DNA of 33,030 bases, from the NCBI GenBank assembly GCA_947630775.1, contig CANRIY010000003.1, positions 1-33,030 on the forward strand, in the 5' to 3' direction. The notes beneath the pieces were generated by a model. The model had not been told where the DNA came from and did not search any database. It saw only the letters and a list, made by a program, of their open reading frames with translations. Numbering within the stretch: position 1 is the stretch's first letter; each line of letters starts with the position of its first letter. A program made the position numbers and the translations under genes. This DNA comes from an uncultured Clostridia bacterium (GTDB taxonomy: Bacteria > Bacillota > Clostridia > Christensenellales > Borkfalkiaceae). Shown piece after piece: positions 17,592 to 26,098 of this stretch.

Positions 17592-19631
17592 TTACCGTTT
17601 CAAACTCAGATAGATCATCAAAACGGCGATGTCGGCGGGGGAGACGCCGGAGATGCGCTCCGCCTGCCCGAGGTTCACGGGACGGATCTTATCGAGCTTC
17701 TCCCGCGCCTCCAACCGCAACCCTCCGATCGAAAAATAGTCGATGTCGGGGGGCAGGGGCTTTGACTCCATGCGCCGCGCCTTGTCCGCTTCGAGCGCCG
17801 CACGGCGGAGATACCCCTCGTATTTGAGCTCTGTCTCACAGCTCAGAAGAATGTCGCGCGGCACGTCCCCGAAGAGAGAGAACGCCTCCGCGATCTCGTC
17901 GATCGGGATCCCGCGGCGGATGAGGTCCGCAAAGGTGACGCCCGCGGAGAGGGGCGGATCGCCGTGTTTTTGCACTACCATGTCCGCGATCCCATGTTCG
18001 GCGCGGGAATTCAGGGTATCCATGACCGAATCGCGTAATTTTTTGCGCTCGAGGTATACCATGTACCGCTCTTCCGTCACGAGACCGCACCCATGTCCGC
18101 GTTCCGTGAGCCGAAGATCGGCGTTATCCTGCCGCAAAAACAGGCGGAACTCCGCACGGGACGTCATCATGCGGTAGGGCTCTTCGGTGCCCTTCGTCAC
18201 GAGGTCGTCGATGAGGACGCCAATGTACGCTTCATCCCTGCCGAGGACGAGCGGGGGAAGACCGCGGAGTTTGAGCGAAGCGTTCAGCCCCGCCATCAGC
18301 CCCTGCGCCGCCGCTTCCTCGTAGCCGCTCGTGCCGTTGATCTGCCCTGCCGTGTAGAGCCCCCCGACGCGCTTATATTCGAGGGTGGGAAGAAGATCAA
18401 GGGTGTCGATGCAGTCGTATTCGATGGCGTAGGCGTAGCGGACGATCTCGCACCGCTCGAGCCCCTTCACCGTACGGTACATCTCCTTTTGCAGGTCGTG
18501 GGGGAGGGACGTGGAGAGCCCCTGCACATAGACTTCCGTCGTGTCCGCCCCCTCGGGCTCCAAAAAGATCTGGTGCCGCGGTTTTTCGGAGAAACGGACG
18601 ACTTTCGTCTCGATCGACGGGCAGTAGCGCGGCCCCGTCGAGGAGATCGTCCCGTTATAGAGGGGAGCGCGGCCGAGATTTTCGAGGATCAGCCCGTGCG
18701 TTTCCCCGTTCGTCCAGCCGAGAAGGCAGGGGATCTGCTTTTCGGGCACGGTTTGGTTCAAAAAGGAGAAGGGATAGGTCTGTTCGCCCGGTTGAAGATC
18801 GAACGCGGCGGGGTCGACCGTTCTCCCTTCGAGGCGGGCGGGGGTGCCCGTCTTGAAACGGCGCACGCGGAAGCCTAAATCGATGAGGTTTTGCGTGAGG
18901 GCGGTCGCGCGGGAGAAGCCGTTCGGGCCGCTCTCGGAGATCACTTCGCCCGTGATCGTCCGCGCGTTGAGGTACACGCCCGTCGCAACAACGACCGCGC
19001 GGCAGGAAAATACGCCGCCGTAGGTCGTCCTCACCCCGACGACGTGACGGCCCACCCCCCTACCCCCCTCCGAGGAGGGGGCAAAAAGGGCGTCCCCTTG
19101 GCTCCCCCTTGAGGTCACGTCTCCTCGGCTCCCCCTTGAGGGCGCGTCTCCTTGGCTCCCCCTTGAGGTCACGTCTCCCTGGCTCCCCCTTGAGGGGGAG
19201 CTGTCACCGCAGGTGACTGAGGGGGTGTCCTCTTCCACCAAGATCTCCGCCGCTTCGCCCTGCACGATCCGAAGATTTTCGGTGTGCTCCAAAACCCGCT
19301 TCATCTCGGTGTGATACTTGTTTTTATCCACCTGCGCGCGGAGAGATTGCACGGCCGCGCCCTTGCCCTCGTTGAGCATGCGGTATTGCAGGGCACAGCG
19401 GTCGGCATTGAGGCCCATTTCCCCGCCCAGCGCGTCGATCTCACGCACCAAATGCCCCTTCGCCGTACCGCCGACGGAGGGGTTGCAGGGCATAAAGCCG
19501 ATCGAATCGGGATTTAAGGTGAGCATGACGGTTTTGAGACCGGTTCGGGCCAAGGCGAGCGCGGCTTCGCAGCCCGCATGTCCCGCCCCGATGACGACGG
19601 CGTCACAGCTCCCTTCGGAAAAAGTTTGCAT
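17592..19631 (-). CDS. mnmG: tRNA uridine-5-carboxymethylaminomethyl modification enzyme MnmG (GidA) with a 61-codon repeat insertion
   Basis: [95 protein letters not shown]. Start set to MQTFSEG because the longer ORF N-terminus is translated repeat. Confidence 0.95.
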   Translation of the reverse strand: MQTFSEGSCDAVVIGAGHAGCEAALALARTGLKTVMLTLNPDSIGFMPCNPSVGGTAKGHLVREIDALGGEMGLNADRCALQYRMLNEGKGAAVQSLRAQVDKNKYHTEMKRVLEHTENLRIVQGEAAEILVEEDTPSVTCGDSSPSRGSQGDVTSRGSQGDAPSRGSRGDVTSRGSQGDALFAPSSEGGRGVGRHVVGVRTTYGGVFSCRAVVVATGVYLNARTITGEVISESGPNGFSRATALTQNLIDLGFRVRRFKTGTPARLEGRTVDPAAFDLQPGEQTYPFSFLNQTVPEKQIPCLLGWTNGETHGLILENLGRAPLYNGTISSTGPRYCPSIETKVVRFSEKPRHQIFLEPEGADTTEVYVQGLSTSLPHDLQKEMYRTVKGLERCEIVRYAYAIEYDCIDTLDLLPTLEYKRVGGLYTAGQINGTSGYEEAAAQGLMAGLNASLKLRGLPPLVLGRDEAYIGVLIDDLVTKGTEEPYRMMTSRAEFRLFLRQDNADLRLTERGHGCGLVTEERYMVYLERKKLRDSVMDTLNSRAEHGIADMVVQKHGDPPLSAGVTFADLIRRGIPIDEIAEAFSLFGDVPRDILLSCETELKYEGYLRRAALEADKARRMESKPLPPDIDYFSIGGLRLEAREKLDKIRPVNLGQAERISGVSPADIAVLMIYLSLKR
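19044..19226. repeat. 183-bp repeat cassette embedded in frame in mnmG
   Basis: R4-like cccacccccctacccccctccgaggaggggg, a 27-bp tandem (ttggctcccccttgaggtcacgtctcc variants), then R2 ggctcccccttgagggggagctgtcaccgcaggtgactgaggggg. Confidence 0.93.
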
Positions 19632-19663
19632 AATCTTGATGTTTGGTGTGAATTTGGTAGCCC

Positions 19664-19745
19664 CTTGCTTCCCCTTGTAGGGGAAGTACCCGCGCAGCCC
19701 CACCTCTTGCCTCCCCTTGTAGGGGAAGTACCCGCGCAGCGGGGG
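19664..19745. repeat. Two tandem copies of a 42-bp repeat
   Basis: cttgc[t/c]tccccttgtaggggaagtacccgcgcagc, twice, 42 bp apart. Confidence 0.85.
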
Positions 19746-19776
19746 ATAGGGTTTTCGAAAACTCGGCGAGAGGAAA

Positions 19777-19826
19777 CCCCTCAGTCACGCAAGGACGCGT
19801 GACAGCTCCCCTACGAGGGGAGCCAA
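19777..19826. repeat. R2 repeat copy
   Basis: cccctcaGTCACGCaaggacGCGTGACaGCTCCCCtacgaGGGGAGCcaag. Confidence 0.75.
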
Positions 19827-20097
19827 GTGGAGTGGACTCCGTACTTCGGGACTTACGATTCGGACTTCGTATAACTCACTGTCTCAGGATGACGCCGCAT
19901 TGCCCCCCACCGCCGCCTGCGGCGGAGCCTCCCCCCAGAGGGGCGAGGGCAAGGTGCCCTTCGTTCTAAATAACGGCGCGTGGCGGGGTCTCCCTGCCTA
20001 AGCGCACCCTATTTGGTACCCTACGGGAACCTTAATGTCGTGTGAAACAGAATAGTGGCGGCCGAATCGTTTTTACAAGGCAAAAGTCTTAACCCCT

Positions 20098-20155
20098 CGC
20101 TCGTATTTCTTTTGAGCGCGCGCCGACAAGGCGCAAGCTCAAAAGAAATCGAGCG
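20098..20155. repeat. Long inverted repeat directly downstream of dnaA
   Basis: CGCTCGtATTTCTTTTGAGC ... GCTCAAAAGAAATCGAGCG with inner GCGCC-gacaa-GGCGC. Confidence 0.85.
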
Positions 20156-20159
20156 AAAC

Positions 20160-21497
20160 TTACTGTTTCAATACCGCGCTTTTGATGTCGTTCACGTCCT
20201 TGGCCATGGCGTCGCTCACCTTCATGAGGCTCGCCACCTTGTCGCGGGAGTAGATGACCGTCGCATGGTCCCTTCCGCCCATCTCTTTGCCGACGGAAAC
20301 GAGGGGCAGGGCGAGCATGTCGCACATGAGATAGGTGCAGATCTGCCTTGCGCGCACAAGTTCCGCCCGCTTGCTCTTGCCGAGGAGCTCCTGTTTTGTG
20401 ATCGAGAAGTGCGCACAGGTTGCTCTCACGATCGTATCGGGGGTGACGACGGCGTTTTCGTCGACGTTGATCGCCTCTTGCAGGGCGATCCCCGCAAGTT
20501 TTAAGGTGATGGGCTCCTCGTGGAGCTTGCTTGCAAAGATGACGGTGTTGAGTTTTCCCTCGAGCGTACGGACGTTGTTGTCCGAATTTTTTGCGAGGAA
20601 GGCGAGTACATCGTCGGGCACGACATACTTCTTTTCGAGCGCTTTCCGCTTTAAGATGGCGATCTTCGTCTCGAGGTCGGGCGGCTGGATATCCGCGATG
20701 AGCCCCCCTTCGAAACGGGTGCGGAGCCGCTCCTCGAGCGTCGTAAGCTCCTTTGCGGGGCAATCCGAGGAGATGACGATCTGCTTATTCTGTGAGGAAA
20801 GTTCGTTGAAGGTATGGAAGAAGGCCTCCTGCACGCCGTACTTTCCCGCCCAGAACTGGATGTCGTCGATGAGAAGGACGTCCACGTTGCGGTAGCGGTT
20901 GCGGAAGCGGAACTCCCTGCCCTCTCCCTTGCGGGCGAGGCTGTCGACAAATTCATTGAGGAATTTTTCGCTCGTCGTGTAGAGCACTTTCAAGGAAGGC
21001 TTCTTTTCGCGGATCTCATTCGCGATCGCCTGCATGAGGTGCGTCTTGCCGAGCCCCGTCCCGCCGTAAATATAGAGGGGATTGTACTCCCCGCCGGGGT
21101 TGTTTGCGACGGACTTTGCCGCGGCATAGACGAATTTGTTGGAGCTCCCCACGACGAAAGAGTCGAACGTATAGCGCGGGTCGAGCGCGACGGCATTGCC
21201 CGCGTCGGTGTCGGGAAGTTTGTCGATGGAGTACTCCTCGCTCCCGTCCACGATGAGGGCGACATCCGAGAGCCCGACGTCCGCCGAGGCGATCGCCTCA
21301 CGGAGCTGGGTGAGATGGTGGCGGGAGACGGTCGCCGCGACGAGTTCGTCCTCCGCCCGCAGCACGAGGGTGCCGCCCATGACGTCCACGGGTTCCAGCC
21401 CGCGGATGAACCGTTCATAAGAGAGCGGGTTGATGAGCCGCTCCGCACGCTCACGGATCTTGTCCCAAAGGAAATCGAACTGTGTTTTTTCTGACAT
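20160..21497 (-). CDS. dnaA: Chromosomal replication initiator DnaA
   Basis: NPLYIYGGTGLGKTHLMQAIANE, VLLIDDIQFWAGK, RLRTRFEGGLIADIQPPDLETK, GGRDHATVIYSRDKV. Confidence 0.97.
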   Translation of the reverse strand: MSEKTQFDFLWDKIRERAERLINPLSYERFIRGLEPVDVMGGTLVLRAEDELVAATVSRHHLTQLREAIASADVGLSDVALIVDGSEEYSIDKLPDTDAGNAVALDPRYTFDSFVVGSSNKFVYAAAKSVANNPGGEYNPLYIYGGTGLGKTHLMQAIANEIREKKPSLKVLYTTSEKFLNEFVDSLARKGEGREFRFRNRYRNVDVLLIDDIQFWAGKYGVQEAFFHTFNELSSQNKQIVISSDCPAKELTTLEERLRTRFEGGLIADIQPPDLETKIAILKRKALEKKYVVPDDVLAFLAKNSDNNVRTLEGKLNTVIFASKLHEEPITLKLAGIALQEAINVDENAVVTPDTIVRATCAHFSITKQELLGKSKRAELVRARQICTYLMCDMLALPLVSVGKEMGGRDHATVIYSRDKVASLMKVSDAMAKDVNDIKSAVLKQ

Positions 21498-21623
21498 TTT
21501 ATCCTCACAAACGCTTTATGTTTTTTTCGGAATTTGGTATAATAAGCGGGAAGGGGCTACTCCCACGCATCCATTATAATACAAAATTGCCCGAAAAGAA
21601 AGTGTTTTTGCGGTGAAATCGTC

Positions 21624-22703
21624 ATGCTCATCGAAAATTTGACTCTCCACAATTTCAGAAACTATGTGGACGAGACCTTCGCGCTCTGCGACGGGCTCAA
21701 TGTCCTCACGGGCAAGAACGCGCAGGGCAAGACGAACTGTGCGGAGGCGGTCTACTATCTTTGCACGGGATCTTCCCTCCGCATCCGCCACGACAGGCAG
21801 CTCATCCGCTACGGGCAGGAGTTCGCCCGCATCCGCGCGGCGCTCAAAAGCCGCTACGGTCGGGTGGAACTTCAGGCGGATATCTATGAGAACCGGCGCG
21901 AGCTCTTCGTCAACGGCAACAAAGTCGCAAGATCGGTGGATTTTCTCGGAAACATGAACGCCGTCTTTTTCTCCCCGGGAGAACTCCGCCTCGTGCAGGA
22001 CGGCCCCGACGAGAGGAGAAGGTTTTTGAACCTCTCCATTTCCCAGACCTCGCGGGAGTATTGCACGGCGCTTTTAAGATACCAAAAGATCCTCGACCAG
22101 CGCAACAATCTCTTAAAAGAGCATGATTTCGGGCTCATTTCGGACACATTGCCCGTCTGGGACGAACAGCTCGCCCTCTATGCGGCGCGGATCGTCGCGC
22201 GGCGGCGGGATTTCATGAAAAAACTCGCCCCCCTTGCGGCGGAAGCGCACAGCTTTCTTACGGACGGGGCGGAATCGCTCTCCTTCGGCGCGGACGGGGG
22301 AGAAGAGAGCGAGGAAGAGATCCGCGTCAGGCTCCTGCATGAATTTGCAAGTGCGCGGGAGCGGGACATGCGGCTCGGATTTACGTCCGTGGGGCCTCAC
22401 CGCGACGACATCAAGATCATGATCGGCGGGCGGGACGCGCGCGGCTTTTGCTCGCAGGGGCAGGCGCGGACGGCGGCGCTCTCCATGAAACTCGCAGAGC
22501 TCGAGATCTTCCGTTCTATCACGGGCGAACCGCCCATTCTCATCCTCGACGACGTGATGAGCGAGCTCGATCTCCCGCGGAGGAAAAAACTCCTGAGCCG
22601 CGTGGACGGCGTGCAGTGCATCCTCACATGCACCCATGCCGAGCGCGTGTTATACGGCACGGAATGCAATAAGATACGGATACAGGACGGGAAGATCGTA
22701 TGA
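21624..22703 (+). CDS. recF: DNA replication/repair protein RecF
   Basis: MLIENLTLHNFRNY, LTGKNAQGKTNCAEAVYYL, FFSPGELRLVQDGPDERRRFLN, ILDDVMSELD. Confidence 0.95.
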   Translation: MLIENLTLHNFRNYVDETFALCDGLNVLTGKNAQGKTNCAEAVYYLCTGSSLRIRHDRQLIRYGQEFARIRAALKSRYGRVELQADIYENRRELFVNGNKVARSVDFLGNMNAVFFSPGELRLVQDGPDERRRFLNLSISQTSREYCTALLRYQKILDQRNNLLKEHDFGLISDTLPVWDEQLALYAARIVARRRDFMKKLAPLAAEAHSFLTDGAESLSFGADGGEESEEEIRVRLLHEFASARERDMRLGFTSVGPHRDDIKIMIGGRDARGFCSQGQARTAALSMKLAELEIFRSITGEPPILILDDVMSELDLPRRKKLLSRVDGVQCILTCTHAERVLYGTECNKIRIQDGKIV

Positions 22704-23602
22704 AACTCAGGGCGGATCTGCATACCCATTCCTATTTTTCGGACGGGGCATTTGCGCCCGAAGCGCTCGTGTCCCGCGCGGCCGCCGCGGGGGTGGAGCT
22801 TCTGGCGCTCACCGACCACGACAACATGGCGGGCTGTGCCGAAGGGGCCGCCGCCGCAAAAGCGCTCGGCCTGAAATTCGTGCGCGGGATCGAGGTCTCG
22901 TCCTATCTCGGCGCGGCGAAGGTGCATGTTCTCGGCTACGGATGCGCGGAAAACGAAGCATATGTGCGCTTTTTGAAGGAGCGGCAGGAGGGCGCCCGCA
23001 TGCGTGCGGAGGATATCCTCTCAAAGGCGAACGAAGCGCTCTCGCTCGACGTGAGCATGGAGGAAGTCGATTCTTTCCGCGCTTCCAAAGATACTCCCGT
23101 GCACACCATGCACATCGTGCGGGCGTTTGCGGCGCGTCTAAATGCGGACGCGGGCGAGCTCTACCGCAAGGTTTTCGCGCCCGGCGGAAGGGGGTTCTCG
23201 GACATGGGCCGCCCATTACCCGTCGATGCGGTGAGGATCATTCACGAAATGGGCGGGATCGCCGTGCTCGCACACCCCGCACAGATCCTCCTTTTGCCCG
23301 AGGATATCTCCGCGCGCTTTTCCTCTCTTTCCGCAGAGGAAAGGGAAGACGTAAAGCGGACTTACGGCAATGCGCGGGAGCCGTTCATGGAAATGCTTGC
23401 CGCGGCGGGGCTGGATGGGATAGAATGCTATCACCCGACGCATACTGAAGAAGAGACGGAGCGCTTTCTGCGTTTTGCCCGAGAGCGGGATCTCCTCGTG
23501 ACGGGCGGCTCCGATTTCCACGACGACGGAAGCGGAAGAAAGATCGGTCACCCTCCCTTTTTCGCGGAGGAAAGACTGCTTGCGGCGCTCCGCCTCCTGT
23601 AA
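22700..23602 (+). CDS. PHP-domain phosphoesterase
   Basis: ADLHTHSYFSDG, LALTDHDNMAG, RGIEVS, VLAHPAQI, GGSDFHDD; ATGA overlap with recF. Confidence 0.9.
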   Translation: MKLRADLHTHSYFSDGAFAPEALVSRAAAAGVELLALTDHDNMAGCAEGAAAAKALGLKFVRGIEVSSYLGAAKVHVLGYGCAENEAYVRFLKERQEGARMRAEDILSKANEALSLDVSMEEVDSFRASKDTPVHTMHIVRAFAARLNADAGELYRKVFAPGGRGFSDMGRPLPVDAVRIIHEMGGIAVLAHPAQILLLPEDISARFSSLSAEEREDVKRTYGNAREPFMEMLAAAGLDGIECYHPTHTEEETERFLRFARERDLLVTGGSDFHDDGSGRKIGHPPFFAEERLLAALRLL

Positions 23603-23609
23603 GGAGACG

Positions 23610-25010
23610 ATGAAAAAATTATTACGGCTTGAGATCGCGCTCCTCCTTGCGGGGTGCGCTTTTTTTACGGGCGGCTGGACGTTCGGCAAAGTCAGAAAGG
23701 GAGTTGTTGCGGACGGGGTCGCCGTCGGCGGGCTCACCTATGCCGAGGCGGCGGAGCGGGTTCGGAGAAGCTACCGCGACGAACCCTTTACCGTCCATAC
23801 GCCCGAGGGGGACGAACTGTTCGAAACGGAGTATGCGGATGACCTCGACGGGCTTCTCCGCGCCGCCAAAAAGGGTGAGGAAGTCCATGCCACGCGCAAG
23901 AGAGTCTGGGTGAATGCGGAGGAGGAGCTCGCTTCCCTCTGCGCCCGTCACAGTTTTGCGGCGGCGGAGGCCTCGCTCTCCTTTTCCGCGCGCGGCTTTT
24001 CGTATACAAGGGAAAAAGCGGGGCGGGCATGCGACCTTTCTGCGCTCCTTTGCGATGTGTTTGACGCCATGGAGCGGGGAGAAAACGAGGCGTCGCTCAC
24101 CGTGTTGCCCGTGCAGGCGGAAATTACGGAAGAAGACTTGCGTGCGCGTACCCGTCCGCTCGCTTCCTATACGACCTATTTCGACGCCTCGAACAGCCCG
24201 CGGGCGCACAATATCGCCCTCGCCGCAAGCCGCATTTCGGGGACGGTGATAGGCCCCGGGGAGGAGTTCTCCTTCAACGCCGCCGTGGGGAAGCGTACGC
24301 GGGAGAACGGCTTCGAAGAGGCGAACATCATCTCGGGCGGGGAATTTGTTTTGGGCGTAGGGGGCGGAGTGTGTCAGGCCAGCACGACGCTCATGAATGC
24401 GGCGCTTTTGTCGGGGCTCAAAGTGACGGAGAGCCGCCCGCACTCCCTCACGGTGGGCTATGTGCCCCCTTCGCGGGACGCAATGGTGTCGGAATATTCC
24501 GATCTGAAATTCGTCAATCCCTACCCCGAACCCGTCTACTGTTTGGGACTTGCGGGCGGGGGAAAGGTCCGCTTCACCTTTTACGGCCTGCCCGACGGCT
24601 GTCGCTACGAAGTGGAGAGCAAGGTGCTCCTCACTGCCGCTCCGCCCCCTGAAAAGATCGTCGAGGGGGAGGAGGACAGAGTGCTCCGTTCCCCCAAAGC
24701 GGGCGTGGCGAGCGAGAGCTATCTCCTCGTCTACCGCGGAAAGGTCCTTCTCCGCCGCACCCTTCTCCGCCGCGACACCTATGCCGTCGTGCAGGGGATC
24801 CGTCAGGTAAAGCCCACCGACGCACCCGAAGCGCCTTCTGACGGGACTTCTTCCGGCGACTCATCGAAAACACTTGACAGCCCCGCTCTTGCGGGATATA
24901 ATGTGAACAAATCGAATATTCTTTGGGGCGGAGTGAAAGTCTCCACCGGCAGTATAGTCTGCGAATCCCTTTGGGACCGAACGGGTGCAATTCCCGTACC
25001 GACGGTATAG
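23610..25010 (+). CDS. VanW-family (YoaR-like) protein; 3' end overlaps ribU promoter and FMN riboswitch
   Basis: AAGGAG ribosome site; SRISGTVIGPGEEFSFNAAVGKRT...GGVCQASTTLMNAALLSGL...RPHSLTVGYVP; no stop until TAG 25008-25010. Confidence 0.88.
   Translation: MKKLLRLEIALLLAGCAFFTGGWTFGKVRKGVVADGVAVGGLTYAEAAERVRRSYRDEPFTVHTPEGDELFETEYADDLDGLLRAAKKGEEVHATRKRVWVNAEEELASLCARHSFAAAEASLSFSARGFSYTREKAGRACDLSALLCDVFDAMERGENEASLTVLPVQAEITEEDLRARTRPLASYTTYFDASNSPRAHNIALAASRISGTVIGPGEEFSFNAAVGKRTRENGFEEANIISGGEFVLGVGGGVCQASTTLMNAALLSGLKVTESRPHSLTVGYVPPSRDAMVSEYSDLKFVNPYPEPVYCLGLAGGGKVRFTFYGLPDGCRYEVESKVLLTAAPPPEKIVEGEEDRVLRSPKAGVASESYLLVYRGKVLLRRTLLRRDTYAVVQGIRQVKPTDAPEAPSDGTSSGDSSKTLDSPALAGYNVNKSNILWGGVKVSTGSIVCESLWDRTGAIPVPTV
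24874..24902 (+). promoter_or_regulatory. Consensus sigma70 promoter driving the FMN leader/ribU
   Basis: TTGACA-17 bp-TATAAT. Confidence 0.9.
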
Positions 25011-25032
25011 TCCGGATGAGAAAAGAAACGCG
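24919..25032 (+). promoter_or_regulatory. FMN riboswitch aptamer (RFN element)
   Basis: GGGGCGGAGTGAAAGTCTCCACCGGCAGTATAGTCTGCGA...GGGTGCAATTCCCGTACCGACGGTATAGTCCGGATGAGAAAAGA; followed by a riboflavin transporter gene. Confidence 0.95.
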
Positions 25033-25040
25033 TATTTGCG

Positions 25041-25066
25041 CGCCCCGCTTTTTGCGGGGCGTTTTT
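25041..25066 (+). terminator. Riboswitch expression-platform terminator
   Basis: CGCCCCGC-ttttt-GCGGGGCG-TTTTT between aptamer and ribU. Confidence 0.9.
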
Positions 25067-25105
25067 CAAAGAATATCCGAAAAAATTTTTTTCAGAGGTG
25101 TTCTT

Positions 25106-25783
25106 ATGAAGGAAAGCACAAAGCAAGTTTTATCGTATCATTTTTCGGCGACGCATATCGCGTACATGGCGCTCTTTACGGCGCTGGCGTTCGTCGTCAC
25201 CTTTCTCGAGTTTCCCATTTTTCCCGCCACACCCTATTTGAAACTCGACTTTGCGAACGTCTTTTTCATGATCGAAGGGTTTCTCTTCGGCCCCGTCGAG
25301 GCGGTCGTCTCCATCGGGATCAAGGAGCTTTTATGCCTGATGAAATCCTCTTCGGGCGGCGTCGGGGAGCTGGCGAACTTCCTCATGTCAACGGCTTACG
25401 TCATCATTCCCGCGGTTTTGTACCGTTTCAAAAAGGGGAGATGGTGGGTCGCCGTGACGCTTGTGATGGCGTGCGTTATGCAGGTTGCGGTGAGCCTGCC
25501 CGTCAACCGCTATATCAATTTTCCCTTCTTTATGCCAAGCGGTGCGGCGGAGCTGTTCCGGGAAGCGTGGCCGTACGTCCTCGCATTCAATGCGGTGAAG
25601 AGCGTAATAATTTCTCTGATCGTGGCGATCATCTATAAGCCGCTGTCCCGTCTCATCAAGGCGACGCGGAAAAAGCTCGAGGCGCGCACCCGCCGCGTGA
25701 AAGCGGCGGCGCAAGCCGAAAAGACGGCATCGGAAGCCGAAAAACCGCAAGATCAGATGGACGAAAATTCTTCAAACACTTGA
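25106..25783 (+). CDS. ribU: ECF riboflavin transporter S component
   Basis: Multi-TM protein, LEFPIFPATPYLKLDFANVFFMIEGFLFGPVEAVVSIGIKELL; downstream of FMN riboswitch; AGAGGTG ribosome site. Confidence 0.92.
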   Translation: MKESTKQVLSYHFSATHIAYMALFTALAFVVTFLEFPIFPATPYLKLDFANVFFMIEGFLFGPVEAVVSIGIKELLCLMKSSSGGVGELANFLMSTAYVIIPAVLYRFKKGRWWVAVTLVMACVMQVAVSLPVNRYINFPFFMPSGAAELFREAWPYVLAFNAVKSVIISLIVAIIYKPLSRLIKATRKKLEARTRRVKAAAQAEKTASEAEKPQDQMDENSSNT

Positions 25784-25808
25784 CAGCCCGCATGAAATGT
25801 GGTATAAT
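25780..25808 (+). promoter_or_regulatory. Consensus sigma70 promoter for the toxin-antitoxin operon
   Basis: TTGACA-17 bp-TATAAT; the ribU TGA stop is inside the -35. Confidence 0.9.
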
Positions 25809-25837
25809 TATCCCACAAAGTATTCGAAGGAGAGAAA

Positions 25838-26098
25838 ATGGCACAGATTATTCCCATTCGTGATTTGAAAAATACGACAGCAATTTCCGAACGTTGCAAC
25901 GCATCCCGTGAACCGATTTTTATCACAAAAAACGGCTATGGGGATATGGTTTTGATGAGCATGGACGTTTATAATGAGATGTTTGCGGAAATTCGGCTTG
26001 CCCGTGATCTGAAAGAGGCTGAGGAAGAACTCAAGAACGGAAAAGGACTTACATTCGAAGAATTTTCCGAAAAGGTGCGGGAAAAATATGCCTTATAA
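25838..26098 (+). CDS. Phd/YefM-family antitoxin
   Basis: MAQIIPIRDLKNTTAISERCNASREPIFITKNGYGDMVLMSMDVYNEM; AAGGAG ribosome site. Confidence 0.9.
   Translation: MAQIIPIRDLKNTTAISERCNASREPIFITKNGYGDMVLMSMDVYNEMFAEIRLARDLKEAEEELKNGKGLTFEEFSEKVREKYAL

Noticed and set aside
19058-19226. CRISPR array in mnmG region
   Set aside because: 27-bp units abut directly with no unique spacers, are in frame with mnmG, and no cas genes are present.
19632-19703. 24-aa N-terminal extension of mnmG in the ORF track
   Set aside because: [17 protein letters not shown] is translated 42-bp repeat; conserved MnmG begins around MQTFSEG at 19631.
21498-21623. oriC in the dnaA-recF gap
   Set aside because: Only one imperfect DnaA box and no clear unwinding-element repeats; kept only as a question about genome organisation.
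23610-25010. VanW as a vancomycin-resistance determinant near ddl
   Set aside because: VanW-domain proteins are widespread outside van operons; no vanH/A/X/R/S genes here and ddl looks like the housekeeping enzyme.
24923-25105. 61-aa N-terminal extension of ribU ORF
   Set aside because: It would be encoded by the FMN aptamer and terminator; true start is the ATG at 25106 with a ribosome site.
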